Part shown: positions 36,527 through 46,557 of the stretch, piece by piece
Numbering within the stretch: position 1 is the first letter of the stretch
How the letters are laid out: every line of letters begins with the position of its first letter
DNA from: Porphyromonadaceae bacterium COT-184 OH4590
Lineage (GTDB): Bacteria; Bacteroidota; Bacteroidia; Bacteroidales; Paludibacteraceae
NCBI GenBank assembly: GCA_000768855.1
Contig: JRAN01000056.1
Coordinates: 1-64,000, forward strand
DNA length: 64,000 bases
Direction of reading: 5' to 3'
Program-made: the position numbers and the translations under genes
Notes under the pieces: generated by a model
Told to the model about the DNA's origin: nothing
Database searches by the model: none
Seen by the model: only the letters and a program-made list of their open reading frames with translations

Positions 36527-37345
36527 TCAATAGCGCTCGTCTTCGTTGGGAAAATCCGAACTCTTAACATCGTTTATGAAATTGCGTACAGCATCGGTCA
36601 TAACCGAATTTAGGTCTGCATAACGACGTAAAAAACGAGGTGAAAAATCTTGTGTCATGCCGAGCATATCGTGCAAAACAAGTACCTGTCCGTCGGTTTT
36701 GCCTGCACCGATACCGATAACCGGTATTTTTAACTCCGACGCTACCTGAGCCCCCAAAGCTGCCGGAATTTTTTCCAACACCAAAGCAAAACAACCTGCT
36801 TTCTCCAAAGCATGAGCGTCGGCTATCAATTTTTCGGCTTCGTCTTTTTCGGTGGCACGTACCGCATAAGTTCCGTATTTATTTATAGATTGAGGCATAA
36901 GCCCAAGATGCCCCATAATAGGGATACCTGCTGTCAATATACGCTGTACGCTCTCAATGATTTCGATACCGCCCTCTATTTTTATACAGTCGGCATGAGT
37001 CTCTTTCATTATGCGTATAGCCGATGCCACAGCCTCTTTTGAATTGCCTTGATACGAGCCGAAAGGCATATCTACTACTACCAATGCACGTTTTACAGCT
37101 TTCATTACCGATTTGCCGTGATATATCATTTGGTCGAGGGTCATAGGTAGAGTAGTGATATTGCCTGCCATTACGTTTGAAGCAGAGTCGCCCACAAGTA
37201 TAACGTCTATACCTGCTCGGTCGATTATACCTGCCATTGTGTAATCGTATGCAGTAAGCATCGATATTTTTTCGCCTCTTTGCTTCATCTCACTGAGGCG
37301 GTATGTAGTAACTTTTCTATTGTCTTCGGGTATATGAATGGACAT
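36527..37345 (-). CDS. panB: 3-methyl-2-oxobutanoate hydroxymethyltransferase
   Basis: 272 residues; first step of pantothenate synthesis (2-oxoisovalerate plus methylene-THF gives ketopantoate). Landmarks: [30 protein letters not shown] (metal site), [24 protein letters not shown], and [21 protein letters not shown] minus-strand TACCTTTG box lies at 37379-37386, ~34 nt upstream. panC and panD are not adjacent. Confidence 0.96.
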   Translation of the reverse strand: MSIHIPEDNRKVTTYRLSEMKQRGEKISMLTAYDYTMAGIIDRAGIDVILVGDSASNVMAGNITTLPMTLDQMIYHGKSVMKAVKRALVVVDMPFGSYQGNSKEAVASAIRIMKETHADCIKIEGGIEIIESVQRILTAGIPIMGHLGLMPQSINKYGTYAVRATEKDEAEKLIADAHALEKAGCFALVLEKIPAALGAQVASELKIPVIGIGAGKTDGQVLVLHDMLGMTQDFSPRFLRRYADLNSVMTDAVRNFINDVKSSDFPNEDERY

Positions 37346-37429
37346 AACTGATTTTTCAAATAATTAGAAATAAAACTGCAAAGGTACTAAAAAATTCATT
37401 TTGTCTGAGCTATACCTGTATTTATCTGT

Positions 37430-38563
37430 TTAATAATGGTAATAGTAGTCGGTCAGAAAATCAATTGTCTGTGCGTATATAGGTTTGGTAAACTCTACAA
37501 AAAGAGTTTGTGGAGGCGGAGGTATCTCTATTCCTCTGTTGTACAAATCTATTTGTCTTTGATTTAACGCTCTTTGGTCGCCTTCGTAAGTAGCCCACGT
37601 AGAAGTCCATATATATCTGCCTCTAAATTCACTTTTGCGAATTACTTTTTTAGTTTTGCTGTCGATAACTTGTACACTCAAAATACCTGCTGATACAATC
37701 TCTACATCTGTTTCTATAAACCTTGCTCTCACAGTATTATAAACAGGATAACTTTGCCCTCTAATGTTTACATAGTCCGTAATCACACTATCTCTTTTAC
37801 AATCTATTATCTTACGACTCTCCACAGTGTTTCCTACTGTAAAATCAACAAAATCCAATATGATAATTTGATGAGCATTGTTGTTGGTCGAACGGCTCGA
37901 TTGTCCGAAAAAATCTACTCTGTTTCTATAATTGGCATTGTTGAGACCTTCCAAAAGGTTGTCGAAAAAGAAATCGGACGACAATTGATATTTTGTCGAT
38001 ATAAGGGGCTTTTGTACTGCAACTTTTAAGATTGACTTGTTTTGAGCCTCCTTTGTCATACTGTTTATATCCTTGTATCCTCTTATAAAGTTGTTCGCAT
38101 TGTCGAAATAAAACAAAGCGAGGCGAGCCTGTTTAACGTCATTCTGTTCGAGGGCTTCGATACCGAGAGAGTAAAACTCCTCAGCACCCGTCTCTTTGGC
38201 AGCTTGTAGTTCGGCTAAGAAGTCGATCGGTTCGGGTATAAGCTCATACGCTTTTGGGCAACGCATTATTTCGTTTGCCATAGTGTTGAGCATATTGTAA
38301 TATTTTACTATGGAATAGTATTTGTTCGGGTCTTTTTCGTACTGCAAATCATTTATTGATTGCTGCAAGTAGTCGATAGCCAAAGAATAAGTTTTGGTTA
38401 AAATATCCTGTACCTTTATATCATCGGGTTTCGATCGCAATCTTTTTACCGAAGCTATTGTGGCTTTGTAGTATTCGCCATTCTTATAGAGCCGAGCAGG
38501 TGTTGCACACGAGACTAATAATGAGGCTAAAATGAAGACTGATAGAACTTTTTTTATTTTCAT
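37430..38563 (-). CDS. Large putative lipoprotein, Bacteroidetes-specific
   Basis: 377 residues from ATG 38563 (MKIKKVLSVFIL); nine more codons are open upstream. Lipobox LLVSC near residue 18. The N-terminal half is helical and TPR-like (TKTYSLAIDYLQQSINDLQ, YYSIVKYYNMLNTMANEI, EEFYSLGIEALEQNDVKQARLALFYFDNA). The C-terminal half is beta-rich, with a proline/Tyr-rich end. I recognise no named family. A minus-strand TAATTTTG box (38589-38596) lies just upstream. Confidence 0.8.
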   Translation of the reverse strand: MKIKKVLSVFILASLLVSCATPARLYKNGEYYKATIASVKRLRSKPDDIKVQDILTKTYSLAIDYLQQSINDLQYEKDPNKYYSIVKYYNMLNTMANEIMRCPKAYELIPEPIDFLAELQAAKETGAEEFYSLGIEALEQNDVKQARLALFYFDNANNFIRGYKDINSMTKEAQNKSILKVAVQKPLISTKYQLSSDFFFDNLLEGLNNANYRNRVDFFGQSSRSTNNNAHQIIILDFVDFTVGNTVESRKIIDCKRDSVITDYVNIRGQSYPVYNTVRARFIETDVEIVSAGILSVQVIDSKTKKVIRKSEFRGRYIWTSTWATYEGDQRALNQRQIDLYNRGIEIPPPPQTLFVEFTKPIYAQTIDFLTDYYYHY

Positions 38564-38707
38564 ACACATTTGGAAATTATATTTAGGCAAAATTACAAAA
38601 AAGAATAATCTAAATAATTATCTGTTTCTTGATTATTTTATTAATTTCGCACAATATTAATTTATCTTTATTGATAATCAGACAAACACATATCTTAAAT
38701 ATTTTTT

Positions 38708-39532
38708 ATGAATGGTATTAAAAAGCATAAGTATCATATTGGCATAGCTTTGAGTGGCGGAGGTGCATTGGGATATGCTCATATCGGGGTGTTGCAAGCT
38801 CTCGAAGAGTATAATATTTGTCCCAATATCATTTCGGGCAGTTCTATGGGTAGTCTGATAGGTTTATTCTATGCATCCGGCTATTCTTCAAAACAGATAT
38901 ACGACATTATAAAAAGAGAAAAACTCGATGCCATATCCAATATTATTGCTCCTTCGCTTAAGGAATCAAAACTTGGACTATCGACTCAAAAAAGAGTATT
39001 AAACATCATAAAGAAATATATTAAATACAATTCGTTTGAAACCCTTAGGATACCTTTTTGTGTGGCTGTGTCGAACCTTTCGACCGGCAATATTGAGTAT
39101 TGGCACAAGGGGACGGAATTACACTCGGCGGTACTCGCATCTACCGCTATTCCCGGAGTGTTCAACGCTGTTACTATCGATGATATGATTTATGTAGATG
39201 GTGGATTGCTCAATAATTTTCCTGTACAACCTATTCGTAATCAATGTAAATACGTTATAGGTGTTAATGTAAAGGCAGAAACCGTTTTCGACAATCCCAA
39301 AAATGTAAAAGATATTTTGTTTAGGGCATTACAGTTGGTTGTTGTCAACAATTCACAAGAGGGAGAAGCATTGTGCGATGTGTTAATTTGCCCCGACAAC
39401 AAGCATTTGAATGATTTTAGCTTCCGTTCGTTTGAGAAAATTTATCAAAGCGGTTATAATTCTACTAAAAAATATTTCGAAGAAAATCCCAATATGATAA
39501 ATAGTTTGTTGAATGGGCAATTAATCAGCTGA
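38708..39532 (+). CDS. Patatin-like phospholipase
   Basis: 274 residues. Oxyanion loop SGGGALGYAHIG (~18-29), nucleophile elbow GSSMGS (Ser ~47) and catalytic Asp in YVDGGLLNN (~164), the Ser-Asp dyad of patatin lipid acyl hydrolases (RssA-like). No signal peptide, so it probably acts in the cytosol on membrane lipids. miaA starts 14 nt later, possibly co-transcribed. Confidence 0.9.
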   Translation: MNGIKKHKYHIGIALSGGGALGYAHIGVLQALEEYNICPNIISGSSMGSLIGLFYASGYSSKQIYDIIKREKLDAISNIIAPSLKESKLGLSTQKRVLNIIKKYIKYNSFETLRIPFCVAVSNLSTGNIEYWHKGTELHSAVLASTAIPGVFNAVTIDDMIYVDGGLLNNFPVQPIRNQCKYVIGVNVKAETVFDNPKNVKDILFRALQLVVVNNSQEGEALCDVLICPDNKHLNDFSFRSFEKIYQSGYNSTKKYFEENPNMINSLLNGQLIS

Positions 39533-39546
39533 TTACAGGAAATAAG

Positions 39547-40497
39547 ATGAGCCAACCTACTAAACTTATTACCATTTTAGGTCCCACCGCTTGTGGCAAA
39601 ACTGCTTTGGCAACGTTGCTTGCATCGCGTATCGGAGGTCAGATTATCAGCGCCGACTCCCGACAGTTATATAGAGGTATGGATATAGGTACAGGCAAAG
39701 ATCTCTCCGAATACATCATCGATGGCAAGCCGATAGCCTATCACTTGATAGATATTGTAGATGCCGGCTATAAATATAATCTATACGAGTACTGTCGCGA
39801 TTTCGATAAAGCTTTTTCCTCTATTGTTACAATGGGTGCTACTCCGATATTATGCGGAGGCACAGGGCTGTATATAGAGGCTGTACTAAATGGTTACAAA
39901 ATGGTTGAGGTGCCTGTCGATACGCCATTACGCGATAGCTTGCAAGGCAAATCTATTGATGAACTGCGACAGATATTAATGCAATACAAAACCTTGCATA
40001 ATACCACCGATACGGCAACCGTCAAACGTGCCATAAGAGCCATTGAGATAGCCCACTACTATTCCCGAAACGGCATATCGCACATAGAGCCTCAAAGTCG
40101 TATTGACACTCATATATTCGGTATAGATATCGACCGCGATACTCGTCGCCAACGTATTACTGCCCGCCTCAAAGCACGTCTCGACGACGGTATGGTCGAT
40201 GAGGTCAAACGGCTTTTGCAGAGTGGTATTGCCCCCGACGACCTTATATACTACGGTTTGGAGTACAAATATATTACCAACTATGTTTTGGGTAAAATAA
40301 CATATAATGAGATGTTTGAGTCGCTTCAGATAGCAATACATCAGTTTGCCAAACGACAGATGACGTGGTTTCGTGGTATGGAAAGACGTGGTTTTACCAT
40401 CAATTGGCTACCTTTCGATATGGATAATAACGAGAAGGTTGAGCGTATTCGAAAAGCATTGAACCCTCAAAGCCAAGTTTCTAATCTGTTGTTATAG
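39547..40497 (+). CDS. miaA: tRNA dimethylallyltransferase
   Basis: 316 residues; prenylates A37 of tRNAs that read UNN codons. P-loop GPTACGKT (~12-19), SADSRQLYRGMDIGTGK substrate loop, GGTGLYIEAVLNG, and the C-terminal YGLEYKYITNYVLG and KRQMTWFRG tRNA-binding segments. Downstream 40498-40781 is a 284-bp gap with no recognisable gene. Confidence 0.95.
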   Translation: MSQPTKLITILGPTACGKTALATLLASRIGGQIISADSRQLYRGMDIGTGKDLSEYIIDGKPIAYHLIDIVDAGYKYNLYEYCRDFDKAFSSIVTMGATPILCGGTGLYIEAVLNGYKMVEVPVDTPLRDSLQGKSIDELRQILMQYKTLHNTTDTATVKRAIRAIEIAHYYSRNGISHIEPQSRIDTHIFGIDIDRDTRRQRITARLKARLDDGMVDEVKRLLQSGIAPDDLIYYGLEYKYITNYVLGKITYNEMFESLQIAIHQFAKRQMTWFRGMERRGFTINWLPFDMDNNEKVERIRKALNPQSQVSNLLL

Positions 40498-40723
40498 TGT
40501 GCCCTGGTTTGTTGTCTTGGTCTTCTGTCTCTATTATGATACGGTGTTGTTCGAACTCGCTTGGTAATAAATGTGTTCGCAAGTTTTGCCCCAAAATTGT
40601 ATTTAATTGCTTTTTTTCTCACTTGTGTTCAAACTCCGCTTCGTAATTGCTCCAAATACGAATTGTTTACAAACGAAACCTATAAATAAATATTATCAGA
40701 GGATAGAGACAAAGATTTTTTTG

Positions 40724-40731
40724 TACCTTTG
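40724..40731 (+). promoter_or_regulatory. -7 promoter box of cysS
   Basis: TACCTTTG matches the Bacteroidetes TAnnTTTG consensus 50 nt before cysS; no good TTG -33 element is present at the usual distance. Confidence 0.5.
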
Positions 40732-40781
40732 TGTAATAATTTTTTAAATATACGAATCAAAAATAAGAAAGATATACTAAA

Positions 40782-42248
40782 ATGCAACATAAGTTATATA
40801 TTCACAATACATTAAATAGGCAAAAAGAGTTGTTCGAACCATTGAATGAGCCTTTTGTAGGGATGTATGTCTGTGGACCTACTGTTTATGGAGATCCTCA
40901 TTTGGGACACGCTCGTCCGTCTATAACATTCGATATACTGTTTCGTTGGTTGCGATATAGTGGATATAAAGTTCGTTATGTCCGTAATATCACCGATGTT
41001 GGGCATTTGGAGCACGATGCAGATGAGGGCGAAGACAAAATTGCTAAAAAGGCACGACTTGAGCAGATAGAGCCAATGGAGGTGGTACAGTACTATACTA
41101 TCCGCTACCACAACGCAATGAATGCATTGAATGTATTACCGCCCTCTATCGAACCGCGTGCTTCGGGTCATATATTGGAGCAGATGGAGTATGTGCAGAA
41201 AATTATCGATAACGGTTTCGCTTATGAAAGCGAAGGTTCTGTTTATTTCGATGTAGAGAAGTACAATCAAAAACATCATTATGGTATATTGTCGGGGCGA
41301 AATATAGAGGAGATACTCGAAAATACTCGTAGTCTCGACGGACAGAGCGAAAAGCGTCGAAGTGTAGATTTTGCTTTGTGGAAAAAGGCATCGCCCGAAC
41401 ATATAATGCGTTGGCAGTCGAAATGGAGTGACGGTTTTCCGGGTTGGCATCTTGAGTGTTCGGCTATGGGACAAAAATATCTCGGCGAACGCTTTGATAT
41501 TCACGGCGGTGGTATGGATCTTATTTTCCCACATCACGAGTGCGAAATAGCTCAATCGGTGGCTTCGCTCGGACATTCTACTGTTCGTTATTGGATGCAC
41601 AACAATATGATAACTATCAATGGACAGAAAATGGGTAAGTCTTTGGGTAATTTTATAACTCTTGATGAATTCTTTACTGGTTCGCATTCTTTGCTTACAG
41701 AGGCTTATTCGCCTATGACAATAAGGTTTTTTATCCTACAGGCACACTACCGTAGTACGCTCGATTTTTCGAATGAGGCACTTATGGCTTCGCAAAAAGG
41801 TTTTTTGCGACTTGTAGAGGCTTACGAACGCCTACAAAAAATCGTACCCTCCAAAGAGACATCGGTAGAGATCAAAGATTGGAATACACTATGTATGGAT
41901 GCGATGAACGACGACCTCAATACGCCGATAGTAATATCTCATCTGTTTGATGCGGCTAAAACTATAAATACCGTATATGACGGCAAAGGTACATTGTCGG
42001 AGACAGACCTCAACATGTTTAAAGCAGTTTTTCGGACTTATATGATCGATATACTTGGTCTTAAAACCGAACAAGGAGATTCTAAATATCTTGATAGTTA
42101 TAAGAAAGCTATAGACTTGATACTAACTTTGCGTTTGGAGGCAAAACAGAACAAAAATTGGGCGTTGTCCGATAAAATCAGAGATGAACTTGCCTCTTAC
42201 GGATTTGTGGTAAAAGATACAAAAGATGGTTTTGAGTGGAGTCTGTGA
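40782..42248 (+). CDS. cysS: Cysteinyl-tRNA synthetase
   Basis: 488 residues; class I synthetase. HIGH-type motif HLGHARP (~41-47) after the zinc Cys in [12 protein letters not shown], zinc ligands in [10 protein letters not shown] and [15 protein letters not shown]-type KMGKSLGNF (~287-295), helical anticodon-binding C-terminal region. Complete length, no oddity. Confidence 0.97.
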   Translation: MQHKLYIHNTLNRQKELFEPLNEPFVGMYVCGPTVYGDPHLGHARPSITFDILFRWLRYSGYKVRYVRNITDVGHLEHDADEGEDKIAKKARLEQIEPMEVVQYYTIRYHNAMNALNVLPPSIEPRASGHILEQMEYVQKIIDNGFAYESEGSVYFDVEKYNQKHHYGILSGRNIEEILENTRSLDGQSEKRRSVDFALWKKASPEHIMRWQSKWSDGFPGWHLECSAMGQKYLGERFDIHGGGMDLIFPHHECEIAQSVASLGHSTVRYWMHNNMITINGQKMGKSLGNFITLDEFFTGSHSLLTEAYSPMTIRFFILQAHYRSTLDFSNEALMASQKGFLRLVEAYERLQKIVPSKETSVEIKDWNTLCMDAMNDDLNTPIVISHLFDAAKTINTVYDGKGTLSETDLNMFKAVFRTYMIDILGLKTEQGDSKYLDSYKKAIDLILTLRLEAKQNKNWALSDKIRDELASYGFVVKDTKDGFEWSL

Positions 42249-42412
42249 TTGGATAGCTAAAGGCTCGTTGATACGATTGATAAAGCGCTTTATAACTCGG
42301 AGTTCTTAATTTTTTATTTTTGTCGGTGTTTCTAAAAGTGATTGTGCAATGCCGATTAATACGTGCTATATTGTCTATATAAAGTTAGGTAAACAAATAA
42401 AACAAGATTGTT

Positions 42413-42931
42413 ATGTTTAAAAAACTATCCGAACAGGAGGTGTTAGAAAGGTTAAATCTCAGAAAAACAGAGGTAAAGTGCTTAGATAAATTGCCTCCAT
42501 TGGATAAGTTTTATATATCCTTTGTATCACAGTATGAAGATGCGGAAATAACTCCGGATATAGAAGTTTTGGGCTACGAGAAGGTGGTCAAAGAAAATCG
42601 TTATCTGGCGACTAACTACACAAATATAAGTAAAATGGTGTGGTTGATTGGCAGAACAGGGCAAGGCGACCAATGGTTTATAAAAAGAGATAATGGCGTT
42701 ATTCTATTCTACGACCACAATCAGGGTGAATATAGCGATATGAAACAGTTTGTAAGTTTGCATATCGGTTTTTCTGATTTCTTGCAAATGGCTTTTTTAT
42801 ACCAAGACTTGGAAATACTGCTAAACAAACAAGCAGAAGCAACCAAAGACCAAATAATAAATTTTATAAAAACAATCAACTCCATATATCCTAATTTATA
42901 CGAGTCATATCCATTCGGATATTTCCGATAA
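42413..42931 (+). CDS. Putative SMI1/KNR4 (SUKH)-like protein
   Basis: 172 residues, no signal peptide. VWLIGRTGQGDQWFIKRDNGVILFYDHN followed by an acidic loop and FLQMAFLYQDLE is the arrangement typical of SUKH-superfamily proteins, many of which are immunity proteins to secreted toxins. No toxin gene is adjacent, so it could be an orphan immunity gene or a housekeeping SUKH member. Assignment is by eye and moderate only. Confidence 0.55.
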   Translation: MFKKLSEQEVLERLNLRKTEVKCLDKLPPLDKFYISFVSQYEDAEITPDIEVLGYEKVVKENRYLATNYTNISKMVWLIGRTGQGDQWFIKRDNGVILFYDHNQGEYSDMKQFVSLHIGFSDFLQMAFLYQDLEILLNKQAEATKDQIINFIKTINSIYPNLYESYPFGYFR

Positions 42932-43129
42932 ATAGGCAAAACCGCCGTATCTTATGTTTTTTATAGATTGTGTTTTCAAGTGATAAAATTGTAATTTCGC
43001 ACAAAACGACATTGCTAATTTGTTAACATTAAGCGAGATTGTTAAATCTATCACTAAGGGAATTATCTTAAAAAAACGTATGATTTTTTGGCGTAGTTTG
43101 TAAGATATTGGTAATGCTCCAAACGAGAG

Positions 43130-43888
43130 CTACATCTGTAACTTTAGCTTGGTAATTACTCTTTTGGTGTATAGCGGGAAGTCGCCATTCATCATCCATT
43201 GATAATAGCTTGGATCTTGCCTAAATACTTCTGTTACAAGCTTCCCTTTGTATTTGCCAAAGTTGAAGATTTCACGTTTTTGGCTGTCATAAATGATTCG
43301 TCCTGCATAATCAACATTTTTATTATGAGACGAAAATTCTGCTAAAAAATCTATTGAGTTGTCGAGGTCGGGATATTTGTTCAATTGAGCCTCAAGTATC
43401 TCGAAAGTAGCCATAGTATCAGCTTCTGAGCTATGTGCGTTATCCAGATTTTTGTCGCAATAAAACTTGTATGCAGCCGACAAATTGCGAGGCTCTTTTT
43501 TATAAAAAATTACCATAACGTCTATAAATTTTCTCTTTTTCAAATCTATATCTACATCTGCACGCAGAAACTCTTCTACTAACAACGGTATGTCGAAATT
43601 TACCGAGTTGTAGCCTGCCAAATCGCACCCTTCTATATCTTTGGCAAGATTAGATGCTATCTGTCGGAATGTAGGGCAATCGGCTACATCTTCGTCGTAA
43701 ATGCCGTGAATATCAGAAGCCTGTTCAGGTATATGCATCTCAGGGTTAATCCTTATGGTCTTCGACGACTTATTGCCATTTGGCTCTATTTTCAGATAGG
43801 TAAGTTCCACAATTCTATCCGAAGATACATTGATACCTGTTGTCTCAAGGTCAAAAAAAACGATTGGGTTTTTAAGATTTAGTTTCAT
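43130..43888 (-). CDS. DnaQ-like 3'-5' exonuclease
   Basis: 252 residues. DEDDh-type: VFFDLETTG (Asp/Glu), GYNSVNFDIPLL (Asp), and NAHSSEADTMATFEIL (His, Asp). C-terminal ~45 residues (FNFGKYKGKLVTEVFRQDPSYYQWMMNG) form a small DUF3820-like module often found on Bacteroidetes exonucleases. Probably acts on DNA ends in replication or repair, or as an RNase T-like enzyme. A minus-strand TAACTTTG box (43924-43931) lies upstream. Confidence 0.88.
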   Translation of the reverse strand: MKLNLKNPIVFFDLETTGINVSSDRIVELTYLKIEPNGNKSSKTIRINPEMHIPEQASDIHGIYDEDVADCPTFRQIASNLAKDIEGCDLAGYNSVNFDIPLLVEEFLRADVDIDLKKRKFIDVMVIFYKKEPRNLSAAYKFYCDKNLDNAHSSEADTMATFEILEAQLNKYPDLDNSIDFLAEFSSHNKNVDYAGRIIYDSQKREIFNFGKYKGKLVTEVFRQDPSYYQWMMNGDFPLYTKRVITKLKLQM

Positions 43889-44061
43889 ATCAAATGCTAT
43901 AGATTGATGATAAAATTAGATTGCAAAGTTACATTAAATTCCATTAGTAAGTGCAAATTTTGGGGTTTGATTTTTTGGAAAAACCTGCAAGAACCACTCA
44001 TTTTTTAGTACGTATAACCTTACAGTCAATCTATATTTTTCGATTTCTGCATTAAATTTAC

Positions 44062-44069
44062 TATCTTTG
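44062..44069 (+). promoter_or_regulatory. -7 promoter box of ffh
   Basis: TATCTTTG matches TAnnTTTG, 42 nt before ffh; the -33 region is weak. Confidence 0.45.
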
Positions 44070-44111
44070 CAATCTTATTTTTGTAAAATCAGATAATAGC
44101 AGAAAAGATAT

Positions 44112-45431
44112 ATGTTTGAAAATTTAAGCGAAAGGCTTGAGAGGTCGTTTAAGATACTCAAAGGGCAGGGTAAAATTACTGAAATAAACGTAGCAGAGAC
44201 CCTCAAAGATGTGCGTAAGGCGTTGCTTGATGCAGACGTAAACTACAAGACGGCAAAGAGTTTTACTGATGAGGTAAAGGATAAGGCTCTCGGTATGAAC
44301 GTACTTACAGCCATTAAGCCAAACGAGTTGATGGTTAAGATAGTACACGACGAGTTGGCAGCTCTAATGGGTGGCGAACACGCGGAGATAAACCTCAAAG
44401 GTTCGCCCTCTGTAATATTGATGTCGGGGCTACAAGGTAGCGGTAAGACCACCTTTTCGGGCAAGTTGGCAAATATGTTTAAGTCGAAACGAGGCAGACA
44501 CCCGCTTTTGGTGGCGTGCGATGTATATCGCCCTGCAGCCATAGAGCAACTCAAAACGCTCGGAGGGCAAATCAATGTTCCTGTTTATACCGAAGAGGAC
44601 AATAACAATCCTGTACAGATAGCCGAAAATGCCATTAAGCACGCCAAGAAAAACGGCAACGATATAGTGATAATCGATACCGCAGGACGTCTTGCCGTCG
44701 ATGAGCAGATGATGACCGAGATAGCCAATATCAAAAAGGCTGTTTCGCCTCACGAGATACTCTTTGTGGTCGATTCGATGACAGGGCAGGATGCGGTAAA
44801 TACGGCTAAGGCTTTCAACGACCGTCTCGATTTCGACGGAGTGGTACTCACCAAGCTCGACGGTGATACTCGCGGTGGTGCTGCTATATCTATCCGAAGT
44901 GTGGTAAACAAGCCTATTAAGTTTGTGGGTATTGGTGAAAAGCTCGATGCTATCGACGTATTCTACCCCAAACGTATGGCTGACAGAATACTCGGAATGG
45001 GTGATATTGTATCGCTCGTAGAGAAGGCACAGGAGCAGTACGACGAGGCAGAGGCTCGCAAACTGTCGAAGAAGATAGCCAAAAACCAATTCGGTTTCGA
45101 CGACTTTTACAAGCAGATACAGCAAATCAAAAAGATGGGTAACCTCAAAGACCTCGCTGCAATGATACCCGGTGTAGGTAAGGCTATCAAAGATGTGGAT
45201 ATAGACGACAAGGCATTTGTAGGAATTGAGGCTATAATACAGTCGATGACACCTTACGAGCGCTCCAATCCGCACGTGCTAAACGGTAGTCGTAAGGCTC
45301 GTATACAAAAGGGTTCGGGCAGAGACATACAGGAAATAAACCGTTTGATAAAACAGTTTGAAGCTATGCAAAAGATGATGAAGACTGTACAGAATCAGGG
45401 ACTTAAACAGGCTTTTAAGAAAAGAAGATAG
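44112..45431 (+). CDS. ffh: Signal recognition particle protein Ffh
   Basis: 439 residues: N domain (~1-85), G domain with GLQGSGKTTFSGKLA, DVYRPAAIEQL, DTAGRLAVDEQM and TKLDGDTRGGA, and a methionine-containing M domain (~300-439; QIQQIKKMGNLKDLAAMIPG, GSGRDIQEINRLIKQFEAMQKMMK). Targets membrane and secreted proteins to SecYEG with SRP RNA and FtsY. The 113-bp gap after it is a low-complexity AT-rich stretch (AATTAAAAATTAAAAG-like). Confidence 0.97.
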   Translation: MFENLSERLERSFKILKGQGKITEINVAETLKDVRKALLDADVNYKTAKSFTDEVKDKALGMNVLTAIKPNELMVKIVHDELAALMGGEHAEINLKGSPSVILMSGLQGSGKTTFSGKLANMFKSKRGRHPLLVACDVYRPAAIEQLKTLGGQINVPVYTEEDNNNPVQIAENAIKHAKKNGNDIVIIDTAGRLAVDEQMMTEIANIKKAVSPHEILFVVDSMTGQDAVNTAKAFNDRLDFDGVVLTKLDGDTRGGAAISIRSVVNKPIKFVGIGEKLDAIDVFYPKRMADRILGMGDIVSLVEKAQEQYDEAEARKLSKKIAKNQFGFDDFYKQIQQIKKMGNLKDLAAMIPGVGKAIKDVDIDDKAFVGIEAIIQSMTPYERSNPHVLNGSRKARIQKGSGRDIQEINRLIKQFEAMQKMMKTVQNQGLKQAFKKRR

Positions 45432-45544
45432 GTTGATAATTATGAATTAAAAATTAAAAGTTGAAAATTGAATTGTTTGTTTTTCAATAAGTAATATAGG
45501 TTTCATTTTTAAATTTATTACTTGTTGCTTTTAAATAGTTTTAG

Positions 45545-46528
45545 GTGTCAAAGTTTTTAACAATTATTTTGTTTTCAGTTTGTTGTGTGTTGTGTGTTTC
45601 GGCTCAATACCGCGTTTTGGGTTTTGAGGGTGGCGACACTATCGAGCTTGGCATTGCCGAGAAAAAGGGTGGAAAAATCGTTTTTCCCAAAAATATCGAC
45701 AAATACACAACAGTAGAACTTGTGCCTACATCGCCCCGATATGCCGATATTAAGATGCATCTTTTGGCGTTGCAAAAGGCATTTGTCGATAAATCGACAG
45801 AACGTATTGCCCTGCAACAACGTTATATCATTGAGCAACTCGACTTTGCCACGCTATACTACTCGCCTATATACATCGACTATCTGCTAAGTTGGATAAG
45901 CAGTTATTCTTTTACTGCTACATCGACATTCGACTTTGAGCAGAATCTCCGCAGCGACGTTGTGGCAACGCTTTCGCGGCTTCTGCTCGACAAACAAAAA
46001 GAGATAGCCTCTACTGTGGCTAAGGATATGATTCTATTTGCCTACCAACACCGCTTTACCCTTGCCGCAGGCGATATATTACGCTATATGCAGGGAGTGG
46101 AGAGCGATTTTGTCGAACGCCACAAGGAGCTGCGTTACTCTATCGACTTCAATCAATTGCAAACCAATAGAGTAGCGACTAAGCTCGTAGGGCTACCTGA
46201 CAGCGATTTAGCCAACTGCCTAATACTCTTTTTTAGTTCGTCCGACCCGCAAAGCCGCCGTACTATAGAGCAAATTATCCTGCAATACGCACAATTACAG
46301 GAGCGTGGCATACGCATCATAAGCATAGCTGCCGACACCGATATAGAGAGTTACCAAACATACTCAAAGCTACTGCCTTGGACGGACAAACTTTGTGATT
46401 TCTATGGCGAAAAGGGCGAAAATTTCTCTCAATACGGTGTACTATATCTTCCATCGATGTTCCTTACCGATGCCAAAGGCAATATAATCAAAGGAAGCGC
46501 CGATTTCAACAAAATATTTGCCAAATAA
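45545..46528 (+). CDS. Secreted DUF5106-like / thioredoxin-fold protein
   Basis: 327 residues with a GTG start (signal peptide ILFSVCCVLCVSAQ begins at once, supporting it). N-terminal ~190 residues match the DUF5106-like helical region of Bacteroidetes TlpA-type proteins. The C-terminal ~120 residues look like a thioredoxin/AhpC fold (CLILFFSSSDPQSRRTIEQI, LPSMFLTDAKGNII), but the usual CxxC is replaced by SSDPQS, so redox activity is doubtful. Upstream of the metallophosphoesterase by 29 nt. Confidence 0.7.
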   Translation: MSKFLTIILFSVCCVLCVSAQYRVLGFEGGDTIELGIAEKKGGKIVFPKNIDKYTTVELVPTSPRYADIKMHLLALQKAFVDKSTERIALQQRYIIEQLDFATLYYSPIYIDYLLSWISSYSFTATSTFDFEQNLRSDVVATLSRLLLDKQKEIASTVAKDMILFAYQHRFTLAAGDILRYMQGVESDFVERHKELRYSIDFNQLQTNRVATKLVGLPDSDLANCLILFFSSSDPQSRRTIEQIILQYAQLQERGIRIISIAADTDIESYQTYSKLLPWTDKLCDFYGEKGENFSQYGVLYLPSMFLTDAKGNIIKGSADFNKIFAK

Positions 46529-46557
46529 AAATTAATAAAAAAATGACACATTCATAA

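Noticed and set aside
40498-40781. Possible small RNA or tRNA between miaA and cysS
   Set aside because: No cloverleaf, hairpin plus T tract, or conserved motif could be made out; only a -7 promoter box for cysS.
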